A stretch of 64,000 bases of DNA from Saccopteryx bilineata (Eukaryota; Chordata; Mammalia; Chiroptera; Emballonuridae): contig NC_089493.1 in NCBI RefSeq assembly GCF_036850765.1, forward strand, positions 8,619,632 through 8,683,631, written 5' to 3'. The notes under the pieces are model-generated. The model had not been told where the DNA came from. It saw only the letters and a list, made by a program, of their open reading frames with translations, and did no database searches. Shown here piece by piece: positions 21,481 to 31,365 of the stretch. Every line of letters starts with the position of its first letter. The first letter of the stretch is position 1. The translations under genes were made by a program, and so were the position numbers.

Positions 21481-22840
21481 TGGCTGCTGCTGCTGTTAAT
21501 ACCACTCCTGTTACTGATGCTATTGTTGGTGCTACAACCCCTGTTGCTGCTGCTGCTACAATTACCATCAGCTCGACCACTGCCACTGCTACAGTTACTG
21601 TGAGTACTGCTACTGCCACTGTTACTGCTACTGGTACTGCCGTTACTGTGAGTACTGCCGCCGCCACTGTTACTGCTACTGGTACTGCCGTTACTGTGAG
21701 TGCTGCCGCCGCCACTGTTACTGCTACTGGTACTGCCGTTACTGCGAGTGCTGCCGCCGCCACTGTTACTGCTACTGGTACTGCCGTTACTGCGAGTGCT
21801 GCCGCCGCCACTGTTACTGCTACTGGTACTGCCGTTACTGCGAGTGCTGCCGCCGCCACTGTTACTGCTACTGGTACTGCCGTTACTGCGAGTGCTGCCG
21901 CCGCCACTGTTACTGCTACTGGTACTGCCGTTACTGTGAGTGCTGCCGCCGCCACTGTTACTGCTACTGGTACTGCCGTTACTGTGAGTGCTGCCGCCGC
22001 CACTGTTACTGCTACTGGTACTGCCGTTACTGTGAGTGCTGCCGCCGCCACTGTTACTGCTACTGGTACTGCCGTTACTGTGAGTGCTGCTGCTGCCACT
22101 GTTACTGCTACTGGTACTGCCGTTACTGTGAGTGCTGCCGCCGCCACTGTTACTGCTACTGGTACTGCCGTTACTGTGAGTGCTGCCGCCGCCACTGTTA
22201 CTGCTACTGGTACTGCCGTTACTGTGAGTACTGCTGCTGCCACTGTTACTGCTACTGGTACTGCCCTTACTGCTGCTGCCTCCACCACTGCCGCTACAAC
22301 TGCCCTTCACACCGTCACTGCCGTTACTGTTACCACCGTTAGTGCACATATTGCTGTTACTACCACTGCTCCTGCTACCGCTGTTGTTGCTTTCCTCTCT
22401 ACCGCTGTGACTGCCATTAACACAACCACTGCAACCCTGGCCGCTGCTGTGCTCACTGTCACTGCTGCAGTGACCACTGCCACAGCTGCTAGGACCGTGC
22501 GGGCAACCAGTCGTGTTACTGTTGCCCATGCTCCCACTTCTATCTCTGCTACTGTTACCACTGCGCCCATGTCCGCTGCTACTGACGCCAGCATTGCCAC
22601 CGCAGTTCCTGCCACTCCTGCTCCTGTCACCGTGCACGCTACTGCCAGTGCAGCGGTCACGGCTGCTGTCACTACAACCACAGTCCCTGCTGGTGCTTCC
22701 CCAGGGGCCACTACTCCCACTATAAGGGCTACAGCTATGTTACTGTCACACTGCTGCTGCTGTCATCGCTACGCGGCGGCCACGAGCACAGGTACCTCTA
22801 CTGCTCGTCCTGCTGCCGCCGCCGCCGCTCCTGGAGGAAC
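21481..22840. repeat. trinucleotide-patterned array with 48-bp higher-order unit
   Basis: The whole block is built from triplets such as ACT, GCT, GCC, GTT and ACC. Between 21596 and 22267 it is a regular 48-bp tandem repeat of 14 units (starts 21596, 21644, 21692 and on in steps of 48 to 22220); flanks are degenerate. Fixed triplet phase leaves frames open on both strands: 513 codons on plus (Ala/Thr/Val-rich, repeats of AAATVTATGTAVTVS type) and 395 and 281 codons on minus. These are compositional artefacts, not supported genes. Confidence 0.95.
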
Positions 22841-22959
22841 GGCGAAGCCCACGTACACAATCACAGAGAGCTACACGGACAGCAAGCCCCTCCAGCTGTT
22901 CATCCTGGCTAATAATCACATTTAGCACGTTCTGGCAACTGGTTAGGGAAACACTATTT

Positions 22960-23420
22960 TGAACCGTCCTATGCAATGCTCGGGAGATTGAGCAGGAAAC
23001 TGCTATAGGGGTGCGCCCCGATAATGGACTACTTTCAGAATGGCAAAACCAACAATGACCAAAAGCCTTCAAAATGCCCTGGTTCGGTCATCCCCACTCC
23101 AGGGCCTAACTCGAGAGACGAGGGGGTGAGAGAAAGGATGGGTCCCCTGAAGCTTGATCAGCCCCAGAGGCAGTGAAAATGGAGGGGTGAACACCTAAAT
23201 GTTTGATGCTCGGAGACAGGTGACCTCCACGGGACCGTTCCCACTAGAGGGAATATTACACAGCGTTGAACAATGTGGCGAGGAAGTGTCTGTACCACCA
23301 GGAAGAGGTTTACTGTGTCTTGTTAAGAGTAAAAAACTAAGACAAAATAGAATGTACACTGTGTTTAAAGGGTATCATAAAATACGTATGCTCCTAGACA
23401 AGTATTAGTACAAAATAGAA
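22960..23420 (+). mobile_element. old L1M LINE 3' fragment
   Basis: 'aatggcaaaaccaacaatga' then 'ccaaaagccttcaaaatgcc', later 'tagagggaatattacacagc' then 'gttgaacaatgtggcgag', and 'taagacaaaatagaatgtac' follow the 3' order of old L1 elements. It is strongly decayed and the edges are approximate. Confidence 0.55.
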
Positions 23421-26095
23421 ATAGGAAAATAATCATTAGAAGGTTTGTCTATTCAAACCTAAGGGATTTCTTTCACAGTTTTCTTTCATATGGCTGTTAC
23501 ATTATTCTTTTCAATACAAATAGAAAGAAAAAAAAAGTCCCAATAATCTATTGATAGTCTTTTCCCCCCTTTGTGTATAATATAGATGTACCTATTTATT
23601 TAGAAAAGACTCCTCTTTTAAAAATCTCATTTAGCACCACAACAAAGAGTGTACCACTTTTCAGTTCATTTCAAATGAGTTCCTCATAATAAATTTACTC
23701 CCCTTCACCCCGTGTGTAATTTGTGCGCTTTAGGGGATCCAGTGATTATACAGGAATTCAGAGTTTTTTAAAAATAATTTCCTTAAGGGTTTTTGTTGTT
23801 GCTGTTTTTTGAAGCAGACAATGCATTTTTTCTATTTCCCAAACAATCTGAGTGATGGAAAATATCCGAAATAGCTCTGCCCGCGTCTTCCTTTCTTCTC
23901 TCTAATTTCATGTGCATTTTTGTTATCCCGGCGTTCTTGCAAGCCAGAGTTCTCCTTTTGAAGCCGAGTCCTTGCAGACAAGAAATTATAGTCATCTTAT
24001 CCCTAATGCACTGCTAGATAAGAAAAGGACTTATTATCCTTCAAGAATCTGGGCACAAAGGCTCCTTCTCAGCAGGCGGACTCTGCCTCCGCAGGGCAGG
24101 TAAGCGTCGAGTCTCACCCGGGGGCTTGCAGGCTACGGGGAAATGGTATTCATGTCAGCACCAACGCTAACAACCGTTTTGATTCCTATTCGACAGACAG
24201 CTGGAAAAGATAGGGCTTCAAGGAGCCTTCTAGATCGTCTCCCTCAGCCACGTCATTCCACAGAGGGGGAAACCGAGGCCCATCAGACTTGTCCAAGGCT
24301 ATGCTGCCCTTTCGTGGCCAGGCAGGGGCTCCTTAAACCACTGTCCGTTCTGCCCTCCATAAGATGATCATATTTTCTTAACTGCAGAGGGAGGTGTGTC
24401 TTCTGACTAAGGATTCTCCCTGGGCTGGGAGTCGATTTATAAAATCAAGGCCGGAGAGCAAAGCCATTCCAGGTGAAGGACCTCAGGGAGCCCTGGCAGA
24501 GGTGGCTGTTTCCGACTGTTTGTAGAGGGGGACTCTACATCTCATTTAGTTACATGTTTAACCCTTGTTCCAAAACAGGATGATACAGGACGGGATATAC
24601 AATGATATAGAACGGGATCTCACAGCCGGATGCTTACAAAGTTGGCATTTCCCGAAGGCCTGGAGGTGAGACGTCAGAGCCACCGCTGACTTCTGCGAGC
24701 TCTCCGGACCCTGCGAGCTCTCCGGAGATTCTTCACGAACCTCCACCCCCTCGACTGGGAGCTTGAGAAGGAAACCCAGAGCACCGGCGACCAGGGAGGG
24801 CTGAGGCCCCGGGACACAGGGCGCCGTCAGGCTGGAGGAAGAGGAGCTCAGTGACGGCGTCTGCACCAGGTCGACCATGATGCTCCGGGCGGGGACAGAT
24901 CCTGGGTCCCTTAATACCACTTTCCACCCCCGTGGCCGGATTTGCAAACTAGTTGCCACTGTAGATTGGATGCAGGACGATGGCTGAACACCTCTCACCT
25001 CATCTTAGTCTGGGCTCCCCCGTAGCACACCCTGTGACAGCTGGTTTGTTCCACAGCCCCAGGAAGCACAGGAGGGAAGGGACCCCAGTAAGGGAGGCCA
25101 GGACGTGGCTGAACCTGGAGATTACGACCCAGAACAGCCCCCCCACACACACACACACACAGAACCACAGGACCGGCATTGACCCACTGACTGCCTTTCC
25201 TCACTGGCTGGGGGCAGCCCCGTGGGCCATTAGCTCCCCAGTCTTCCCGCTGCCCTGTGGGCAGAGAATGACCTCTGGAGGAGAGAGACATGGACCTTCC
25301 GCACAGGGGTGGACGTGGGTCTCCCCCTCTTCCCCACGCTGCCGCTGTCCTGGCCCACAGCCCGAGCCTAGGAGCTCCACTGGGGCCTGTGAAGACTTCG
25401 CACCCACCTGGCCTCCCGGGCACCGCGGATGGGACAGAGGGAGGGTCCCGGGAGGTCTGCCCACCACTGAAAAGAAGCCCCTTCTCCGGACCTCCAGCAC
25501 CGCAACTCGCAGCTGCACTGAGGTCTTGGGGAACAAATAGCGCAGTCCCTCTTACTCAGGCCGGTCAGTCACCCGAGGTGTTCAGGGCCCCCTCCTCACC
25601 TCTCATCTCCATGTGACCCTGTTCCCTCTCTTCCCCCAGCGGCCCTGAGGCCCCCCGCCCCCACCCGTCCTATCCATTTCCCTCCCGGGTTTTGTCTCCT
25701 CTCCCTGCTCTCTGTCTCCAGTCCCTGTTCTGTTTTCCTAACACACGTAGGGTGGATATATGAAACGGATTTAGCACACAGTCATGCCACATGGGCTGCT
25801 TCTCAGTCGGCCCCGGGGACTGACTCCCGGGCCCCCTGCCCTCTGCTTGGCCAGCGTCCTGGGGGCTCTCTGCTGAGGCTGATGATGCGGTGAGCACCTT
25901 CGCAGGCACACCGACAGGCAGAGCCTGTTAATTAGGGCGCCCCAACCAATGACCTATGGCATGAATACATTAGGTGGATGTCTGGGCCCTCATTAACGCC
26001 CTGCCAGGTCTCCCACTGAAACAGTGCCAGCTCATCTCAGGGGAAGGCAGGGGCTCACCAGGGACAGGAAAGAGACAAGCGCTCCGAGCGATCTG
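23421..26095. other. mostly unique sequence, AT-rich then GC-rich
   Basis: 23420-23860 is AT-rich with no transposon signature I recognise. 24200-24310 contains 'cacagagggggaaaccgagg' and 'cttgtccaagg', likely a MIR remnant on the minus strand. 24650-25650 is GC-rich with overlapping frames of 108-186 codons on both strands and no domain. A short (CA)n lies at 25142-25161. No gene is called. Confidence 0.4.
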
Positions 26096-26099
26096 GGCT

Positions 26100-26240
26100 G
26101 AAACCTAACCTCTACTGTCGAGAAACTGGACCCCGGCTAAGTCGTTTGGACATAACTCAGTTTCCTTGCCAAAATGTGGAGGAGAGGCCATTTCCCGTTC
26201 CCAGGAAATATGAAATGGATATAGCACACAGCACTCTGCA
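26100..26240 (+). mobile_element. MIR SINE
   Basis: 'ctgggctgaaacctaacctc', 'taagtcgtttggacataact', 'cagtttccttgccaaaatgt' and a 'ggaaatatgaaatggatata' tail follow MIR in sense. A 16-17 bp direct duplication ('gacccatctacctgagt') sits just after it at 26246-26278. Confidence 0.65.
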
Positions 26241-26339
26241 AAGGGACCCATCTACCTGAGTGACCCATCTACCTGAGTGCTCTGAAAGAGACTGACCACC
26301 TGGGGCTACTTCTTTGATGATGATGATGATGAAGAAGGA

Positions 26340-26530
26340 AAGTTTAATGAGCACCTATTTTTTTTCTGTGCCACTCTGCTGGGTGTTTCCATAAAACTTG
26401 TCTCATTCCTCCCTCAGTATAATTCAGAAGAGAGGCGTTGTCACCCCATTTCACAGGTGAAGAGCTGGGTTCTCAGGAAAGTCAAGTGGCCCGGCTATCG
26501 GGTGGGGAGCTGGTACTCTTTGGAGAGGGC
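26340..26530 (-). mobile_element. MIR SINE, antisense
   Basis: 'tttaatgagcacctattttt', 'ctgtgccactctgctgggtg', 'caccccatttcacaggtgaa' and 'agtcaagtggcccggctatc' follow antisense MIR. Confidence 0.75.
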
Positions 26531-27305
26531 CCACATCAGAGCCCAGCACCTTCTTCTGTCTGAGGTTCTGTCTTAGACGCCAAGAAGGTACACCCCTCTC
26601 TGGGGAATAGCCAGGGCTTGGTCCTTCCATGGCACAGGATGACCGCAAGGCCACATGGCTGCACTGGTCCGCTGCCAGACACACAAGAGACCTTCCTAGC
26701 TTTGCCCATAACCTGGCCACCCAGCCCAAGAGGCCTTGGAGCCCTTTGTGAGGGAGAGATGGGGCAGTCTGAGGGACAGGCACGAAGAGGCCCAGTCAAC
26801 ACCATGGGGACCTCGGATTGGGTCAGGAAGAGCATCTCAGGTATGATCATGTGCCCCAGACAAAAGTGTCAGGGGCCTTGACAAGCTCTTGACACTGTGA
26901 TTACAGGTGATAACAGGCTCAAGTGTTTCCCCAATGAGTTTAATAGAAAACCAACCACACCAGACACTCTTCGGTGGTGAGGAGGAAAGCGAGTCTGTTT
27001 CTATAGCATTTGAACTGTTGATTATATTGTATACTCATCACCTAAAGTCACGCACACACTGGCAGATGCAAGTGACCTCCTACAGGTCCCAAGCATCGCC
27101 CAGTAGTGTTGACCATGAGACACTCGTCTGCTGCCTCCCTTTTGGAAATGCCAGCTTACACCAATTTGCCACCTCCCAGCAGGAAGGCGGCCTTGTGGCC
27201 ATTGGCATGTCCCCTGGGATTTTGGTATTCACAGAGGAGGGAAAGGAGAAAAGACGTATTTGCTGACGTCCTGCCACTATTGGGTGCCACAGTGTTTTCA
27301 AGACT
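26531..27305. other. unique sequence, no gene seen
   Basis: No repeat or gene recognised with confidence. The 119-codon frame at 26907-27266 has no domain. Confidence 0.4.
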
Positions 27306-27309
27306 CAGC

Positions 27310-27640
27310 CACACTGCAGCAGGTATGAGTTCTTCCTTCCTTTTCATGGCTGGATAATATTCCATGGTGTGGACAGACCATACTTTGATCATCCATTCCT
27401 CCACTGAGCACCCCTGAATTGTTTCCACCTCTCAGCTGTTATGAATGATGCTTCTATAAACATGTGTGTGAATGTTTTTGTGTGAACAGTCTTCATTCCT
27501 GGACCCTGTGTCAGAAACAGACGGGCTGTTTTCCGAAGGGACTGCCCCATGTGACATTCCCACCAGCGACGTACAAGGGTGCTCATCTCTCCCCTTCATC
27601 ACCGGCTCTTGTCGTTGCCTGGCCGTCGCTAACTTGTAAT
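27310..27640 (-). mobile_element. L1 LINE 3' fragment, antisense
   Basis: Antisense L1 ORF2-end words occur in order: 'ttttcatggctggataatat' then 'tccatggtgtggac', 'atgaatgatgcttctataaa' then 'catgtgtgtgaatg', 'cccatgtgacattcccacca' then 'gcgacgtacaaggg', and 'ctctccccttcatcaccgg'. It is more decayed than the neighbouring sense L1. Confidence 0.85.
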
Positions 27641-27830
27641 CCACACGGCCCCACAGCTGTGCACAGACCTGTCCCCTACCGGTGCCCAGACACCATTTAG
27701 GTGCTTTGTGCCATGGAAAGTGTTGACATCTATGCCGATGAGCAGGCCGACGGATCAGCCAGGCTATTGTTTATGCTTTTCAGGTTGTGTGTCATTGGGG
27801 AGGCGGTAAACACAAGGCGAAGTGGGAAAA

Positions 27831-28384
27831 GAGAGATCAGTTCTACGTAAAGACACATGCAGCCCCATGTTTATTGCAGCATTGTTCACAGTGGCCAGGA
27901 CATGGAAACAACCAAAAAGCCCATCAATAGATGACTGGATAAAGAAGATGTGGCACATATACACTATGGAATACTACTTAGCCATAAGAAATGATGACAT
28001 CGGAACATTTACAGCAAAATGGTGGGATCTTGATAACATGATACGAAGCGAAATAAGTAAATCAGAAAAAAACAGGAACTGTATTATTCCATACGTAGGT
28101 GGGACATAATAGTGAAACTAAGAGACATTGATAAGAGTGTGGTGGTTACGGGGGGAGGGGGGAATGGGAGAGGGATAGGGGGTAGGGAGGGGCACAAAGA
28201 AAACAAGATAGAAGGTGACAGAGGACAATCTGACTTTGGGTGGTGGGTATGCAACATAATTGAACGACAAGATAACCTGGACTTGTTATCTTTGAATATA
28301 TGTATCCTGATTTATTGATGTCACCCCATTAAAAAAAATAAAATTATTAAAAAAATAAAATAAAAAAAAAGAGAGATCAGTTCT
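27831..28384 (+). mobile_element. recent 5'-truncated L1 with perfect target duplication
   Basis: The body (27845-28370) is the last 526 bp of an L1: the ORF2 end with 'tatggaatactacttagcc', the 3'UTR with a G-rich purine tract (28150-28192), 'gacttgttatctttgaatat' and a poly-A/TAAAA tail. Identical 'gagagatcagttct' copies flank it at 27831-27844 and 28371-28384, with four more A's possibly included. 5' truncation plus target duplication is the signature of target-primed reverse transcription. It split a MIR. It carries only the C-terminal remnant of ORF2 and cannot move by itself. Confidence 0.97.
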
Positions 28385-28500
28385 GAGTTTGAACACCTGC
28401 CTCCCCGACTCGCTGGGTGACAGGCGGCCCAGCCACAGCCTCCTCGCCTGTGGAATGGGACCACATTCTCATGGGCTGTTGCTGTGGGGAGAGCCCAAGA
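28385..28500 (+). mobile_element. MIR SINE, 5' part split off by the L1
   Basis: 'gagtttgaacacctgcctcc' then 'ccgactcgctgggtgacagg', 'cagcctcctcgcctgtggaa' and 'tgggaccacattctcatggg' follow MIR in sense. The L1 insertion point falls in its 5' region. Confidence 0.6.
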
Positions 28501-28699
28501 GATGACGCCAGCAGCCTCCCTCACCTGAATTGACCTCAGACAACCCCCTCACCGACATTGGGGTCTTTTCAACCATGGCCCTGGGGCTTCCCACTTCTGC
28601 CTTCTGGAACCTGATATATCAAGTTTCATCTCTTCGTGAGCCGCATCTACAATGCTTCTGCCTGTTTTCCCAGGTGGAGGGGTGGGACTCAGCCGTGGC

Positions 28700-28880
28700 A
28701 CCCCTGTATTCCTGAACGTTTGTATGTGCCAGGCTCTGCACTGGCATCATCTAACCCTCTTAGTGGCCCTGGGAGGGTGGGTTGAGCCCCTCCAGGATGC
28801 AGACGTGAAGCTCGGTAAGTTGAGGACTCACACAGAGCTCAGCCAGGAAGCGGCAAAGAACAGAACAGGAAGCAGACCCA
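28700..28880 (-). mobile_element. MIR SINE, antisense
   Basis: 'tatgtgccaggctctgcact', 'atctaaccctcttagtggcc', 'aagttgaggactcacacaga' and 'gctcagccaggaagcggcaa' are antisense MIR. Confidence 0.7.
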
Positions 28881-30950
28881 GCTGTGTCCCATGGCTGTCC
28901 TCTCGGCCACTCCCAGGGTGTCTCAGTGCCCTCTCTTCCCTCCGAGCTTGCCTGCCTCTCCCTCTTCCTGGGTGGGCAAGGGATGGTCCAAAGAGTCATG
29001 GCCTGTCCAGGGAGCCCCACAGAGAGGAGGGAGAGGGGGGTTTCCAAGCAGATGGCTCCCAAGGAATCAGACAGGAAGAACCTTGCTTTCTCGGTTCCCG
29101 GCCGGCTGGCCGCCACCTGCACCAGCCCTCCGAGCCTGCCTGGTCCCGCTGTTAATGACACCCCTGGTATTATGACAACGAGAGGCTGTCAGTTCTCAGC
29201 TGCAATGGACTCCTTTTCGGCTGTGCAGTAAGAGTCCATTAAGAATGCCCTCTCGTCTAAAGCGTGGCATCCCCAGGTTAAATTCTTTTGTAAGCACATG
29301 TTTACTTTTAGAGAGCGGCTGTGTGGGCTATTATTGAATGCTTAAGCAGTTCCTTAAGACGGGGGTCACTAAAGGTTTCCACTGTAGAAAAACCTCCACA
29401 TAATAATGCCTGCTGCCAAGGGCGGGGGGAGAGGGGAAAAAAGGCTTTTATTTAAGGAAGGAAGAATTTGATTGGGGCTGGGGGGGTCGGGGGGGGGAGG
29501 AATCTGAAAGCATTTCTGTTGAAGGAGGCAGACTTGTATGTTTCCATTCAATGAGAAAATGGACTTGATAAAGTTTATTTTTCTGGGCGTTTGAATGACA
29601 ATGACAAAACCAGTTAGGGCGCAGAGGACGAGCGGCTATGAGACAAGTGCAGGCCTTGAACACGGGGCCCGGCCAAGGCCGGGTTGGGAGACGCTTCCCA
29701 GGGCCCTGCTGTCGTTTCTCTCCATCTCAGGCATTTGGCCAGGGAAGAACACGGGCTCCCCCACACACTGTGGGGGCCGATGGGAAGCTGTGGGGTGTCC
29801 TCCAGGTCTGGAGAGGGGAGATTTTGTGAGGTGCCGCTAAGGGCTTCCATGGCTGCCTCCCGGTCTTTGCGCTCCGTGTTCAGGATGTTTGCTGACCCAA
29901 TCCGAATGGGAACAACGCAGACCGCCTGACAAAAGCCCAGTCACGCCAACGACCTTCAGTCACCTGGACTCAGTGATGGTCAGGCAGCTGTAAATAGAGC
30001 CGGGGTTGTTCCTCCTTTAGACCACCCTGCCTCCCTGACCTAAGAGGGGCTACTTCTGCATTGCAGATTCCTGTGAAAGCATCAGTTAGAAAGCGTGTTC
30101 TCAAGAGAAGTGTATAGGGGAGGGGGTGTGGGACCGGGTTGGGAAGGAACCATGCACGGGGGCGGGGTCTCGCACAGTCCCAAGGAGGGCAACTTGGGTT
30201 CAATCCCTCGGGAAGGGGGCCGGGCACACGCCTCAGGGTTGTCCCAGTCAGGGGCAACGGCATGGGGGCATTCACACCCCAATTCCTAAGCACTCTGGCC
30301 CTTCGCCTACATGAGCTAAGTGGACATGGCCGGCTGAGGGCAGTCCTCTAGCAAAAAGGCCACTGCTGGCTCCCAGGATCAGCAGACAGCACTTCAAGTG
30401 AAAATGGTCCAGGGACCTCAGAGGCTCAATGTGCCTATCTGGACAAGGTGAGCTCTCCGGTCTCTTCTCACTCTAACTTCTAGTTCTGTGACCTCAAGAT
30501 ACTATTCCAGGCGCCAGCAGGCTGTCCCCATGGCTCAGAAGGAAACACTGCAGCCACCTGAAAGCAGTGACAGTCTTCTCATCAGCACCCAGAGGTCTGA
30601 GGAGGAGCGCAAAGCCCCCCAGTGGTGATGCTCCACAGCCGTCCTCACCATAGAGCTCCAGCAACATGGCCCCAGGAGCAGCCAACAGACTCCGCCCTCT
30701 GCTCTGGCTCTGCGGCCACAGGCTTCCCATTGCTACGCATCAGAGATGCAATGTCATGGGGACAGATGCCAGCTTATCACTCTCAGTACAGGCTTCCTTG
30801 GGCACCTGGGGCTTTTACCAAGGGTCATAGGGGAGGGGAGGGGCCATGTCGGAATTTTTTCATACCAGGAAATGCTGAACAGCTGTGGTTGTACGTGCCC
30901 ACCTGGTGAAACAAGCCCAGGGAAGGCAGGTGACAGGGTACCAGGAAACG
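28881..30950. other. unique sequence; candidate conserved stretch and G4 motif
   Basis: No gene recognised. 29230-29600 is an AT-rich unique block with 'ttttatttaagg', 'gattgggg' and 'gataaagtttattt' words and no repeat signature. Within it, 29474-29500 has three runs of 4, 7 and 9 G's, a potential G-quadruplex. 30090-30360 has overlapping frames without domains. Confidence 0.4.
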
Positions 30951-30954
30951 AGAG

Positions 30955-31150
30955 GGCTTTGGGAGACAGAGGGACTGGGTTTGAAGTCTGTCTTTGCCTG
31001 TACCAGCTGTATGGCTTCGGGCAAGTGACGGATCTCTCTGAGTCTTGTTTTCCTCATTGCCAAACCACACTTAGTCTTCAGGCTGTGGAGAGAATGAAAC
31101 TGGGTTTCTCTGAAAAGTGCTTTGCACATATGGTAGGTGCTTCTTCATTT
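30955..31150 (+). mobile_element. MIR SINE
   Basis: 'gggactgggtttgaagtctg', 'accagctgtatggcttcggg' then 'caagtgacggatctctctga' and 'gtcttgttttcctcattgcc', ending 'gtgctttgcacatatggtag': a clear sense MIR. Confidence 0.85.
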
Positions 31151-31224
31151 CATTCACTTCTCCTCATACTCATTGTATTTCTTATGACAGTGCTCGAGAA
31201 ATGCTGGATGAAAAAATTAATATG

Positions 31225-31365
31225 TTGGATGGATGGATGGATGGATGGATGGTTGGATGGATGCAGGGATGGATAGATGGATATAGGATGGATGGTTCAT
31301 TGGATAAATAATGTATAGATGAATAATTGGTTGGATGGTTGGATGGACAGATGGATGGATGAAAT
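31225..31365. repeat. (GGAT)n tetranucleotide repeat, impure
   Basis: A pure GGAT core (about 31226-31250) continues into imperfect GGAT, GGTT and GATA units to about 31365. Similar tracts occur at 48.9 and 59.0 kb. Confidence 0.95.

Noticed and set aside
24558..25616. Overlapping 108-186 codon frames on both strands as a GC-rich gene
   Set aside because: All registers are similarly open, none shows a domain, and there is no conserved start context or splice pattern.
18385..26166. 19-bp identical word at 18385-18403 and 26148-26166
   Set aside because: It contains the MIR core 'ctcagtttcc' and needs no special explanation.
25754..26231. Local duplication: 25 of 28 bases shared between 25754-25781 and 26204-26231
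   Set aside because: The second copy lies in a MIR tail and the first has a MIR-like context; two independent MIR remnants explain it better.
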